A stretch of DNA of 11,553 nucleotides from Planctomycetota bacterium (GTDB taxonomy: Bacteria > Planctomycetota > UBA11346). The position numbers and the translations under genes were made by a program. The first letter of the stretch is position 1, and the number at the start of each line of letters is the position of its first letter. The stretch covers positions 1-11,553 of the forward strand of contig JAHEDF010000073.1 in NCBI GenBank assembly GCA_024641365.1, read 5' to 3'. The notes below the pieces were generated by a model. That model ran no database searches and had not been told where the DNA came from. It saw nothing but the letters and a program-made list of their open reading frames with translations. This document shows, piece after piece, positions 1-7,731 of this stretch.

Positions 1-1
1 A

Positions 2-5
2 CCTC
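2..5 (-). promoter_or_regulatory. Possible ribosome binding site of a next gene beyond base 1
   Basis: On the minus strand GAGG overlaps the DUF58 stop at the very edge of the window. By the spacing used at three other starts here, an ATG would fall just outside. An ATGA at 4-7 is an alternative start for the same next gene. Either way the operon likely continues; in Bat-like cassettes the next gene is often a membrane vWA protein (inference). Confidence 0.4.
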
Positions 6-924
6 ATCCGCCACTCAAGGCTGAGCCTCGCTCCAAGTAAGCGAGAAATTGATCTTCAAATGGTTGGTCCGTATCCCAACGTATTTGATCAAGTTGCCAA
101 CCTGCACAGGTCCGCGTGATATCATCACACCACGTCGCAAATGCAGCACGATATCGTGCGAGGTCGTCTTTGGTTAACCAGATGCGCCGTTGTTCGGCGG
201 TTTCGACATCCTCTAAACGAATTTCACCTTCAATGGTGGGTTCACGTTCTGCGGGGTCAATAATGTGAATGAGGTGTGATTCGGCTGGCCAGGAACGTAT
301 AATTTTTAGAGACGGAATAGTTAGCGTTGGGTCTGTGCCTAAACAATCTGTAATCACAAACACAATGCCGCGACGTTCATTACTGGCACTAAATCGCGGC
401 AAAGAAGCAGCGAGATCAGAAGTGCCGGAAAAAGTTAATTGCCGACAGTGTTCAACTAAACCATGGATATGTCCCTGTCCTTTTAAGGGCGGCAATTCGC
501 GACGACAGGTATCACTGATGCTATGCAATGACAAACGATGCCCACCAGATAAAGCTAAAAAACCGAGAGCGACCGTGAGACGTAATGCTTCACGACGTTT
601 ACGTGGACAGGGTTCAATCATGGAGGTGCTGCGATCAAGCAGCACGTGGACGTGATATTCCTGAATTTCTTCAAAGACGCGGACGAATAAACGATCAAGT
701 CGTGCGAATACGCGCCAATCAATTGAGCGATAGTCATCACCGCGTGCGTAATGACGATGATCTTTAAATTCACGTGTATGACCAGCAGCTGGTGTTTGCG
801 CCGGACCTTGGCGACGTTGGCGTCGGCGTTTGCGAACTTGTAATGCCAGTACGCGTAATCGATTTAAAAATACCGGATCAAATAAATCGTCGTCAGCTGA
901 TGCTGGAGTATTATCACGGGACAT
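4..924 (-). CDS. DUF58 domain protein (vWA-like MoxR partner)
   Basis: The 306-residue product matches the short soluble DUF58 form: FDPVFLNRLRVLAL (15-28), the diagnostic block REFKDHRHYARGDDYRSIDW (51-70), and VFEEIQ (83-88). A vWA-like metal-site motif follows, DRSTS (97-101), with SGTSDL (166-171) and VITD (190-193) as the expected later MIDAS positions. It has no TM helix or signal peptide, so it is cytoplasmic. A very basic run, RKRRRQRRQ (31-39), precedes the DUF58 block. DUF58 proteins are paired with MoxR ATPases in Bat-like cassettes, and one is encoded one gene upstream here. I chose ATG 924 because GAGG lies five bases upstream and the N-terminus then fits the family. The frame stays open to an ATG at 1032, but that would add 36 uncharacteristic residues and overlap the previous gene by over 100 bases. 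With start 924 the overlap is 11 bases. The stop is at 4-6, so the gene is complete. Confidence 0.95.
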   Translation of the reverse strand: MSRDNTPASADDDLFDPVFLNRLRVLALQVRKRRRQRRQGPAQTPAAGHTREFKDHRHYARGDDYRSIDWRVFARLDRLFVRVFEEIQEYHVHVLLDRSTSMIEPCPRKRREALRLTVALGFLALSGGHRLSLHSISDTCRRELPPLKGQGHIHGLVEHCRQLTFSGTSDLAASLPRFSASNERRGIVFVITDCLGTDPTLTIPSLKIIRSWPAESHLIHIIDPAEREPTIEGEIRLEDVETAEQRRIWLTKDDLARYRAAFATWCDDITRTCAGWQLDQIRWDTDQPFEDQFLAYLERGSALSGG

Positions 925-3900
925 TGTTGCCTCGTGCTTCAGGCGCAGGTGGTGGTATCTGTTTTTCGGCAATGGCGACAATTCGCTGTGAACCGACCGG
1001 CAAGAGCACAATTCCGTGAGTTGCTGAACCAACAGCTAATCGTTCTCTGCTAAATTGATCATTATTATTTTCATTGTTAGCGGGAATTGCACCCCCGAGT
1101 GTCCAATTATTAATTGTATCTTCGACAATTGACCATTCATTATCCCACATTTGTTGGTCAATAATTTCCAGTCGTTCTATATCAATCGTCATGACACCGC
1201 CTGTGCCGGAAATCCAACCCAAGCGTCCTTGAACGACGCCAGACACCCATGGGTTTTGCACTTGTGTTAAAGCGTTTTCTTTATTTTTACGTACGATCTC
1301 AGCAAAAGGAAAGTCAGCAAGAATATCACCAGAATCCAATGAACAAACTTTTGCACTTGTCTGAGAGAGCATGAGTGCTCGACGTCCATAAATGCCAAGT
1401 ATTAAACCAGCGGGTAATTGTACATTGTGCAGTGGGAGCGCTAAGGGAATTACCGCTGTTGTCGAATAATCGCCAACAAATAAATGTGAATCAGCTGCGT
1501 AGACACATGCCCATGGATTGCGTGCGTGATTTATAAAGGTGGTTGTCCAGCTTGTTGCAGATTCATCATTTTGCTGAGAAGGTTGGTAATAAACAGCACT
1601 TCTTCTGCGCACACGATATCCGTAACCAGAGCCTCCATATCCATAACCAGGTTGATTATTGGCAACGACGACGGGTTTATTGGTTAATGAAACTTGTGAA
1701 TCGGCAACTTTCGCATCGCTAAAAGACCACTGAATAATGCCATGCCGCACATCAATGACGGCAGCATGCTTTCCTAAGACCACAGCAAGATCGCCGCTGA
1801 TTGCTTGTGATGGTCCGCTATTAGTTTGCTTAGATAATTCAGGTAATGTTAAATTCCAGTGCAGGCGACCAGCTAGCGGATCAATACCAATTGCCTGTCC
1901 TGTTTTATCACTCCAAGCAAATACGATGTCATCATGAGCAAGTACACCATCTGGTTGAACTATATTACAACGCCAGAGTAACGAACCGTCTGACGTCGCA
2001 TATGCAGTTACGCCATCATTGGTCGAAACGATAATCCGCCCTTTGGTAACAGCTGGACGATACATAGAACGACGTGGAGAAATCTCATAACCAGTAAACG
2101 GATTTCTTTCTTGTGTCCTGGGTGGTGATGAGGGCTTTATCTCCCACGCGCGCGCGCCAGTAGCGCGATCGATAGCAACGATCTGTCCATTTTCTAACAG
2201 CACCATGGCGCGTTGATCATCAAGCCAGATACCATGAATATTTTGTAAAAAAGTAGCGCTCCACGCGATATCCCATGGTGCCGGCGGCAACGCACGAGAA
2301 ACAGGTTTGGGTTTTTGTTTAATTGGTTGTGCAATGAGGTGATGTAGTGCTTCAAGGCTCGTGCCGAGGCCATCTGGAAATACCAGACACAGTGATTTAT
2401 CAGCTTCTAATTCAGCTACTATTTGATCACGAGCTTCGTGCCGACCTAAATGGTGTAAGGCCAATAAACGACCAACTAATATCCAACCGGTATCTTCTTT
2501 GGTGCTGGAGTTATCGGCTTCTTCCAGCAGTGCGAGCACGGTTTGCCAATCGTCCGCATGTCCTTGTGCTGCTAATGCCGCTGCACTTCGCCAACATGAG
2601 CTTGCTAAACGTGTTGCTAATTGATCGCGAATATCTTCGCTAATTTCTAAATTATCCACACCAGCTAATAAGCGTCGAATAGCAGTGCGTAAGAGATTTT
2701 CATCACCATTTTTTCCCAGTGCAGTCAGCCAGCGCTCCCAATGTCCTGCGGTTGCAGGTTCCAGCTCGGTTAATCGTTTCATGCACGCAATTGATGCACT
2801 GCTATTACCTGCTTCAGTAAATACGACTTCTAGGCGTGTAACTAAAGTGGGATCATTTAATTGATCAATTGCGACATCGGTTAATTTACTGGCCGTTGCA
2901 CCAGGGTTTCGTGATTGTGAAGTTGGATCAAAATCAAGTAACGCTGCGCGTACACGACATTCCGTGGCAAGCGTGGGGTCTTCGTTTGCAAGTAACTGTA
3001 ATTGTCCAGGTAATTGATCTTTGTATGCAGATGAATTTTCTAATAACACCACTAATTGACGACGGAGGGATGCACGTCGCTCTTGTGGAAATCGTGCATC
3101 TGCCAATGCATTATCGATGAGTAAAATAGCGGGATCGGCGCGATCGCGCGCGACGCAAATTTCCGCACATGCTAACATACGTTCAATATGTGTATCAGTC
3201 CATTCAGTGACTGCTGCTAAAGCGTGGCATTCTTTTTCTAAAAGAGCGACATCACGATCTTCACCTGCAGCATCAGTGGTGGCTTCCAACCATAAACGGT
3301 AACGAGCTACTGTATCGGTGAGTGCACGAGTTTGTTCGGCGGCTTGTTCGCTTGCTTGCACATCGCCTATGCGACCAGCTAAACGAATGGCCTGCACGCG
3401 TAATTCAAAAAATCCAGGATCTATTGTCAGTCGTTCATTAATGGCGCGATTAGCCGCAGCGAATTGTTTAATCGACATCAAAAATTGCACCATGTCGAGT
3501 ACTTGTTCAGGTGCAGCGGTGGCTGGAATTGGACGATTTAATAATTCATCAACGCGGCCACGATTTCCTGCGGCTAACCACGTCTCACTTAATTCACGAG
3601 TTAAGTCAATACGCTCAGGATCAGCGGCAAATAATTCTTCTAAGATATGCGCCGCCTCCGTATGGCGGCTATCACGGCGTAATTCTCGCGCTAACGCTAA
3701 TAAACGTTCATGACGATCAGTAGCCGGTAATGATTTAGCAACTTGGCGACGTAATGTTGTTGCTTCGTCGCCTTTGCCAAGGTCAATCAAGGTACGAATT
3801 CGCCGTAAAATTAAATCAGTGCGATTTGGTTGCGCGACGAGACGTTGCGAGAGCCATGCGTCGAGTGCAACGGGATCATGAATGCGTTCATGCAGCGTAA

Positions 3901-4885
3901 ATAATTCTTGTTCGAGACGGGCGCTTCCGCGATCACCGGTCGTTGCAGTCGTGAGTACCGCTAACGCATCGCGACGACGATCAGCAGCTAATAATAAACG
4001 AGCTAAATCTAAAGCGGCGGCATCATCGTTTGGATTTGCGTCCATGCGTTGGCGGGCAGCGACAATCATATCGTTTCGTTCTTTTTCGCTGCCAGCTAAT
4101 TCTAAACGACGACGAGTAATTTCAGCACGTCGCCAATGATCCGGTCCTAATAATTGAAGTAAATTATCTAATCGCTGTGCTGCCTCAGTGGCTTTATTAA
4201 GCGCAACTTCGCTTGTAGCTGCTTCGACATGAATTTCCACCAAAGCTTCTGGTGAGGGTTCGCTCGCTAATGCCGCCGTAAATGTCGTTAGTGCGGCATC
4301 ATGTAATCCAGCTAAAGCTTGGCGACGACCAATATTTAATTTACCAGCAGCAGACGTTTCTTTTTCGGCAGCGGCCGTTAAATAATTATCGACTAGTTCG
4401 CGACGGCCTAATTTGATTGCTTCGCTCATTAACCGTTCAATCCATTGTTCGCGCCGCCACACCACGGATTCCATTTCAATGGCTTTTGCTAAATGATCGA
4501 TTGCTTTTGGGTCACGTGCATCGTTTAAAACAGAAAAGGCGAGCCACTGTAAATAAGCAGATTGTGGAAAATCCGCAATTGCCTGACGCACAGCAGCAGC
4601 AGCAGCGGGATCGCGCGTCGCATGCAATAAACGAATTAATACAATAGTCGCGCCTGTATCTTGCGGATATTGTCCAAGGTGGACGCGATACAAATTTAAT
4701 AATTCGGGTAGTCGTTGCGCTTTGCGATAGGCGTCAACTAATTGTGTAAGCGGTGCTTCTAAGGTGGCATCTTCATGTAAAGCACCGCGTAGCGGTAACG
4801 TGGTGCTGCTCGGATCTTCTGCGGCATAACCCTGCAGTGCACATGCTAATAATAAAGCGGAACAAGATAATAATGTTCGCTTCAT
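914..4885 (-). CDS. Exported TPR-like solenoid plus PQQ-type beta-propeller protein
   Basis: This 1323-residue protein starts with an export signal (MKRTLLSCSALLLACALQGYAA). It ends in a possible AxA-type site, but LLAC at 12-15 could also serve as an imperfect lipobox. Residues about 35-850 are an alpha-helical solenoid of TPR-like pairs (for example LARLLLAADRRRDALAVL and HTEAAHILEELFAADPERI). Residues about 870-1305 carry PQQ/BamB-type propeller repeats: AIDRATGARAWEI (904-916), AYATSDGSLLWRC (961-973), GIDPLAGRLHWNL (1000-1012) and VIDVRHGIIQWSF (1043-1055); the last blades are degenerate. A Gly/Tyr-rich then Arg-rich loop (about 1078-1102) interrupts the propeller. No quinoprotein dehydrogenase active-site motif is recognised, so a protein-binding scaffold is likelier than an enzyme. 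The ATG at 4885 has GGAGG five bases upstream and exposes the signal peptide; the GTG at 4897 is discounted because the ribosome site falls inside that extension. It sits between moxR and its DUF58 partner, 49 bases after moxR, and overlaps the DUF58 gene by 11 bases. Confidence 0.92.
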   Translation of the reverse strand: MKRTLLSCSALLLACALQGYAAEDPSSTTLPLRGALHEDATLEAPLTQLVDAYRKAQRLPELLNLYRVHLGQYPQDTGATIVLIRLLHATRDPAAAAAVRQAIADFPQSAYLQWLAFSVLNDARDPKAIDHLAKAIEMESVVWRREQWIERLMSEAIKLGRRELVDNYLTAAAEKETSAAGKLNIGRRQALAGLHDAALTTFTAALASEPSPEALVEIHVEAATSEVALNKATEAAQRLDNLLQLLGPDHWRRAEITRRRLELAGSEKERNDMIVAARQRMDANPNDDAAALDLARLLLAADRRRDALAVLTTATTGDRGSARLEQELFTLHERIHDPVALDAWLSQRLVAQPNRTDLILRRIRTLIDLGKGDEATTLRRQVAKSLPATDRHERLLALARELRRDSRHTEAAHILEELFAADPERIDLTRELSETWLAAGNRGRVDELLNRPIPATAAPEQVLDMVQFLMSIKQFAAANRAINERLTIDPGFFELRVQAIRLAGRIGDVQASEQAAEQTRALTDTVARYRLWLEATTDAAGEDRDVALLEKECHALAAVTEWTDTHIERMLACAEICVARDRADPAILLIDNALADARFPQERRASLRRQLVVLLENSSAYKDQLPGQLQLLANEDPTLATECRVRAALLDFDPTSQSRNPGATASKLTDVAIDQLNDPTLVTRLEVVFTEAGNSSASIACMKRLTELEPATAGHWERWLTALGKNGDENLLRTAIRRLLAGVDNLEISEDIRDQLATRLASSCWRSAAALAAQGHADDWQTVLALLEEADNSSTKEDTGWILVGRLLALHHLGRHEARDQIVAELEADKSLCLVFPDGLGTSLEALHHLIAQPIKQKPKPVSRALPPAPWDIAWSATFLQNIHGIWLDDQRAMVLLENGQIVAIDRATGARAWEIKPSSPPRTQERNPFTGYEISPRRSMYRPAVTKGRIIVSTNDGVTAYATSDGSLLWRCNIVQPDGVLAHDDIVFAWSDKTGQAIGIDPLAGRLHWNLTLPELSKQTNSGPSQAISGDLAVVLGKHAAVIDVRHGIIQWSFSDAKVADSQVSLTNKPVVVANNQPGYGYGGSGYGYRVRRRSAVYYQPSQQNDESATSWTTTFINHARNPWACVYAADSHLFVGDYSTTAVIPLALPLHNVQLPAGLILGIYGRRALMLSQTSAKVCSLDSGDILADFPFAEIVRKNKENALTQVQNPWVSGVVQGRLGWISGTGGVMTIDIERLEIIDQQMWDNEWSIVEDTINNWTLGGAIPANNENNNDQFSRERLAVGSATHGIVLLPVGSQRIVAIAEKQIPPPAPEARGNNVP
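930..933 (-). promoter_or_regulatory. Ribosome binding site GAGG that decides the DUF58 start
   Basis: GAGG lies five bases before the ATG at 924 and is inside the last codons of the TPR-propeller gene. The DUF58 start therefore lies within the preceding coding region, 11 bases before its last base, which fits translational coupling. Confidence 0.7.
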
Positions 4886-4890
4886 GGTGT

Positions 4891-4895
4891 CCTCC
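4891..4895 (-). promoter_or_regulatory. Ribosome binding site GGAGG of the TPR-propeller gene
   Basis: GGAGG lies five bases before the ATG at 4885. This decides against the in-frame GTG at 4897, since the site falls within that extension. The 49-base gap to moxR (4886-4934) holds no clear promoter or terminator; only a weak short palindrome, CCACCGTGG, is visible. Confidence 0.75.
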
Positions 4896-4934
4896 ACCGT
4901 GGTGTGTTAACTTTTTGACCAAGCATTATCACAA

Positions 4935-5927
4935 TTAAACACCTGGTGCTGGTAAAGTTAGTAAAATTTCATCGATAATTTTATCTGGCTCGACACCTTC
5001 GGCTTCACCTTCGAAATTTCTAATGATGCGATGTCGTAGTGTTGCATGTGCAACGCGCTTAATATCACTGGCTGCCACTGCAGGACGTCCAGCAATTAAT
5101 GCGTGAACGCGCGCGGTGCGCATTATTGTTTGTAGTGCACGTGGGCTCGCGCCATAGGCAACCGTACGTTTAACAACGCCGAGAGCTTGTGGTGAATCGG
5201 GATGGGTGGCTAAAATTATATCAGCTGCATACAAGGCCAGTGGTTCACTGATAGCGACTTCTGATGCCTGGAGCGTTAATTGCTCAATTTCTTCACCATT
5301 CATAATAGGTTCAATGGTTGCTTCACTAAATCCACTGGTGCGATTTGCGATCGCGACTAATTGTTCGCGTCCTGGAAATTTAACCGTCAATTTAAATGAG
5401 AAACGGTCGAGTTGTGCTTCAGGTAATGGATACGTGCCTTCCATTTCGACCGGATTTTGTGTAGCGAGCACAAAAAATGGCGATGGTAATGGCAGACTTT
5501 CATTACCGGTTGAAACTTGGCGTTCTTGCATGACCTCAAGCAACGCGGCTTGGGTTTTTGGTGTCGCACGATTAATTTCGTCAACTAATAATAAATGACG
5601 AAAAACAGGTCCGCGCTCAAAGCGTAAACTGCGCCGCCCATGGTCGTCTTCATTAACGATGTGGGTGCCAAGAATATCAGCGGGCATTAAATCCGGCGTA
5701 CATTGGACGCGGCCAAAAGAGAGACCAAGGACTTTTGATAAAACGCGAACTAATGAGGTTTTCCCTAAACCAGGTACGCCTTCTAATAAGACATGCCCTT
5801 GGGTTAGCATGGCGACGAGGCAATCGGTAATTAATTGTTCATTGCCAACAATGCCTTTGCCAATTTCTGTGCGTAGCGCAGAAAAGCGTTCATTAAATTT
5901 CGTAATTAAAGTGGTGGGATCAAGCAT
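4935..5927 (-). CDS. MoxR-family AAA+ ATPase
   Basis: This is a cytoplasmic AAA+ ATPase of the MoxR family, which works as a chaperone-like remodeler with vWA-domain partners. In the 330-residue form: Walker A GVPGLGKT (50-57), the family segment RVQCTPDLMPADILG (73-87), Walker B LLLVDE (112-117) followed by INRATPKTQAALLEVMQE, sensor 1 ATQNP (155-159), the family signature EGTYPLPEAQLDRF (163-176), and sensor 2 within GASPRAL (259-265). The C-terminal helical lid is present and length is typical, so it should be active. An in-frame ATG at 5942 exists but lacks a ribosome site; the ATG at 5927 has GAGG five bases upstream and gives the usual N-terminus, so I chose it. It follows the membrane coiled-coil gene by 25 bases. 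Its usual DUF58 partner is not adjacent but lies one gene further on, after the large TPR-propeller gene. Family assignment is certain; the target is unknown. Confidence 0.97.
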   Translation of the reverse strand: MLDPTTLITKFNERFSALRTEIGKGIVGNEQLITDCLVAMLTQGHVLLEGVPGLGKTSLVRVLSKVLGLSFGRVQCTPDLMPADILGTHIVNEDDHGRRSLRFERGPVFRHLLLVDEINRATPKTQAALLEVMQERQVSTGNESLPLPSPFFVLATQNPVEMEGTYPLPEAQLDRFSFKLTVKFPGREQLVAIANRTSGFSEATIEPIMNGEEIEQLTLQASEVAISEPLALYAADIILATHPDSPQALGVVKRTVAYGASPRALQTIMRTARVHALIAGRPAVAASDIKRVAHATLRHRIIRNFEGEAEGVEPDKIIDEILLTLPAPGV

Positions 5928-5932
5928 TGGTG

Positions 5933-5936
5933 CCTC
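5933..5936 (-). promoter_or_regulatory. Ribosome binding site GAGG that decides the moxR start
   Basis: GAGG lies five bases before the ATG at 5927 and lies downstream of the alternative ATG at 5942, so it supports 5927 as the start. The short gap from 5928 to 5952 otherwise contains nothing recognisable. Confidence 0.7.
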
Positions 5937-5952
5937 ATGCATATTTTGTATA

Positions 5953-7731
5953 TTAGGGTTCTAATTTTTCACGGAGGAGAGAAAAATAGGCTTTAATTTG
6001 TGCGCGGCGGCTGGCTGGTAATGCATCTTCATCAAGCGCGCGTTCTTCTGAGTCGACAATGGATAGTGGCGTTTGGCTAACGCCGCGAGCAGCGCCTTCA
6101 TTGTGTTCACGACCACTGACTTGTAACTGTTCGCTTTGGCCTGATCCGGCTTCGGCCACCACGGTGCTATCTTGATTTGGCTTTGTTGCTGTGGATGCAC
6201 CCATGCTCGAATCCACGTGGCCGTGACCAGCCTGCGTGCCACCGGGCATGGCGACACTTCCCGCACCTGATCCTGACGAGGCGCCCGCTGCACCACTACC
6301 TGGAACTGGAATTGATCCACCATTTCCTTGGCCACTTCCGGTTCCTGGGACGGGAATAGATCCCTGTCCTTGACCCTGCCCTTGTCCTGGTTGTTGTCCT
6401 TGTCCCGGTTGTTGACCAGATGACTGTCCACTTTGTTGACCGGAACCAGGTTTATTTCCTGGTTGGAAACGCGCAGGTGGTAACGAGCCTGAGGACAATG
6501 GTGAGCCGCTGCTACGGTTATTGTTTTGTAATTTAGCGAGCGCGCCTGCAGGTGACGATAATAAACGACTACCTGTGGAACGTAAACGATTCGCAAGCGA
6601 TGTCATTTTTTTCGACGCATCTTGTCGTTGTTGTTGGCGATTGAGATGCTGCGCTAATTTTTGTAACGCGTCGCTTGCTTGCTGCGACTGTCCTTGTTGG
6701 AGGGCGGCGTTGGCTTGATTAATCGCATCAGCCGTGCTGGATTTGTCGCCCGCCCCCACTTGTGCGGCGCGTTCCATGGCTTGTTCCAGGCGCCGACGCT
6801 CATCAAGCGTAATATCTTTTCGCTCTAGTTTTTCTGCTAATTTTTGTGCTTCAGCAGCGGCTTTATCTAATTCACCTGCACGCAGAGCCGCTGCTAAATC
6901 TGCAGTATCCGCATGGCGTTCTAATTCATTGAGCAAACCTGCATTGGGTGTTTCTGATTGATTTAATAATGATGCAAGATCTTCAGCACGACGCGCAAGG
7001 GCATCAAGCTCTTTTAAAACTTCAGGTTGCGTGAGGCCATCACGCTTGGCTTGTTCCTGCGCTTCACGAATTTTCTCTTGCAGTTCATCGAGTTTTTCTT
7101 TTTCGCTTTCTTCTAATGCTGACGTTTTTACTTTTTCCGCTTCACGAACTAAGTCTTTTGTTTGCTCCGCTAATTCATCGCGTTGATGCGTATCTAATTT
7201 TAGTGGTGCTGTTGGTGGAATTGGCGCAAGTAAACCACTCATTAATAATAACGTTATGAGCACCAATGCAGCAACATGACGGTAGGGTAAGGCTATCGGT
7301 AATGCCTGTGCCGTGTTCACATGTGGTAAATACTGACGCGCGCGTCGCAAATGTTCTAGTGCAAAAGGTCCAGGTTCTGGTGATGTCGAAAATGACCAAG
7401 CATTTAATAATAATTCTTCAAGTTTGAGTGCTTGATCAACATGTGCTAACGCCCCAGCTATCGCAGGCGTTTGTTGCCACGCCATAACAGCGAGAATCAC
7501 AAGCCAGATTGGAATGCCAATGACAATCCACGTGGGCAAACCGAAGCCAATGACGTGTGCACAGGCAATGACGATAATTAGTGCAAATAACCAACGGAGC
7601 TGTTTCGTTAAAATTACTATACCACGCTGAAATGCTAAACGTATGCGGGCCTGTCTGGCAATAACGTGCAGGTTATTTACTAAATCCGGGTCGGTACCCA
7701 GTGGAGAAGGCGTGGTATTCGTGACAGTCAT
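5953..7731 (-). CDS. Coiled-coil membrane protein with Gly/Gln-rich linker (DUF4175-like)
   Basis: The 592-residue product has two adjacent TM helices (about 47-64 and 66-84), a soluble segment, and a third TM helix (about 153-171). A long charged, Ala/Glu/Lys-rich coiled coil follows (about 180-375), then a Ser/Gly/Gln/Pro low-complexity stretch (about 405-505, with repeated QQPGQGQ and two GSIPVPG motifs) and a short C-terminal amphipathic helix (ASRRAQIKAYFSLLREKL, 573-590). This layout recalls DUF4175-type and related membrane proteins often found next to MoxR/DUF58 genes, but I cannot confirm the family by eye. No signal peptide precedes TM1, so about 46 residues are probably cytoplasmic. 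With three TM helices, the coiled coil would then face the periplasm (inference). Its start shares one base with the preceding stop (TAATG), and no strong ribosome site is seen, so translation probably depends on reinitiation. It is placed directly before moxR, so it may anchor or be a client of the MoxR machinery. Confidence 0.9.
   Translation of the reverse strand: MTVTNTTPSPLGTDPDLVNNLHVIARQARIRLAFQRGIVILTKQLRWLFALIIVIACAHVIGFGLPTWIVIGIPIWLVILAVMAWQQTPAIAGALAHVDQALKLEELLLNAWSFSTSPEPGPFALEHLRRARQYLPHVNTAQALPIALPYRHVAALVLITLLLMSGLLAPIPPTAPLKLDTHQRDELAEQTKDLVREAEKVKTSALEESEKEKLDELQEKIREAQEQAKRDGLTQPEVLKELDALARRAEDLASLLNQSETPNAGLLNELERHADTADLAAALRAGELDKAAAEAQKLAEKLERKDITLDERRRLEQAMERAAQVGAGDKSSTADAINQANAALQQGQSQQASDALQKLAQHLNRQQQRQDASKKMTSLANRLRSTGSRLLSSPAGALAKLQNNNRSSGSPLSSGSLPPARFQPGNKPGSGQQSGQSSGQQPGQGQQPGQGQGQGQGSIPVPGTGSGQGNGGSIPVPGSGAAGASSGSGAGSVAMPGGTQAGHGHVDSSMGASTATKPNQDSTVVAEAGSGQSEQLQVSGREHNEGAARGVSQTPLSIVDSEERALDEDALPASRRAQIKAYFSLLREKLEP
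6217..6459 (-). repeat. Gly/Gln/Ser-rich low-complexity segment of the membrane protein
   Basis: Residues about 425-505 are almost only Gly, Gln, Ser, Pro and Ala. Within it an 18-base unit coding roughly for QQPGQG is tandemly repeated at 6380-6397 and 6398-6415 with one mismatch in the compared part. Further on, GSIPVPG occurs twice (6343-6363 and 6298-6318). It is probably a flexible linker between the coiled coil and the C-terminal helix. Confidence 0.8.

Noticed and set aside
269..655. Plus-strand open frames opposite the DUF58, TPR-propeller and repeat-protein genes
   Set aside because: All are antisense to strongly supported genes, have no family motifs, and are rich in Ser/Arg/Ala/Asn as expected for shadows.
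925..1032. Upstream start at 1032 for the DUF58 gene
   Set aside because: The extra 36 residues do not resemble a DUF58 N-terminus, and GAGG five bases before 924 marks a better start.
870..2300. Quinoprotein dehydrogenase function for the propeller
   Set aside because: Only generic propeller repeat motifs are seen; no cofactor or catalytic motif is recognised, and the fusion to a long TPR-like solenoid fits a scaffold better.
4591..4605. (CAG)5 trinucleotide run as a phase-variation repeat
   Set aside because: It codes for an in-frame Ala run inside a helix of the solenoid; unit changes would not shift the frame, and five units is short.
4886..4897. GTG start at 4897 for the TPR-propeller gene
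   Set aside because: The GGAGG ribosome site lies inside that extension, and the signal peptide begins naturally at 4885.
5946..5970. Short inverted repeat TTAG-AACC-CTAA at the end of the membrane protein gene as a terminator
   Set aside because: The stem is only four base pairs, overlaps the stop codon and lacks a clear U-run, so it is unlikely to terminate transcription before moxR.
5961..6596. A 211-residue overlapping frame on the same strand as the membrane protein
   Set aside because: It lies entirely inside the Gly/Gln-rich coding stretch and C-terminus, where biased codons remove stops in the other frame. It has no ribosome site or recognisable domain.
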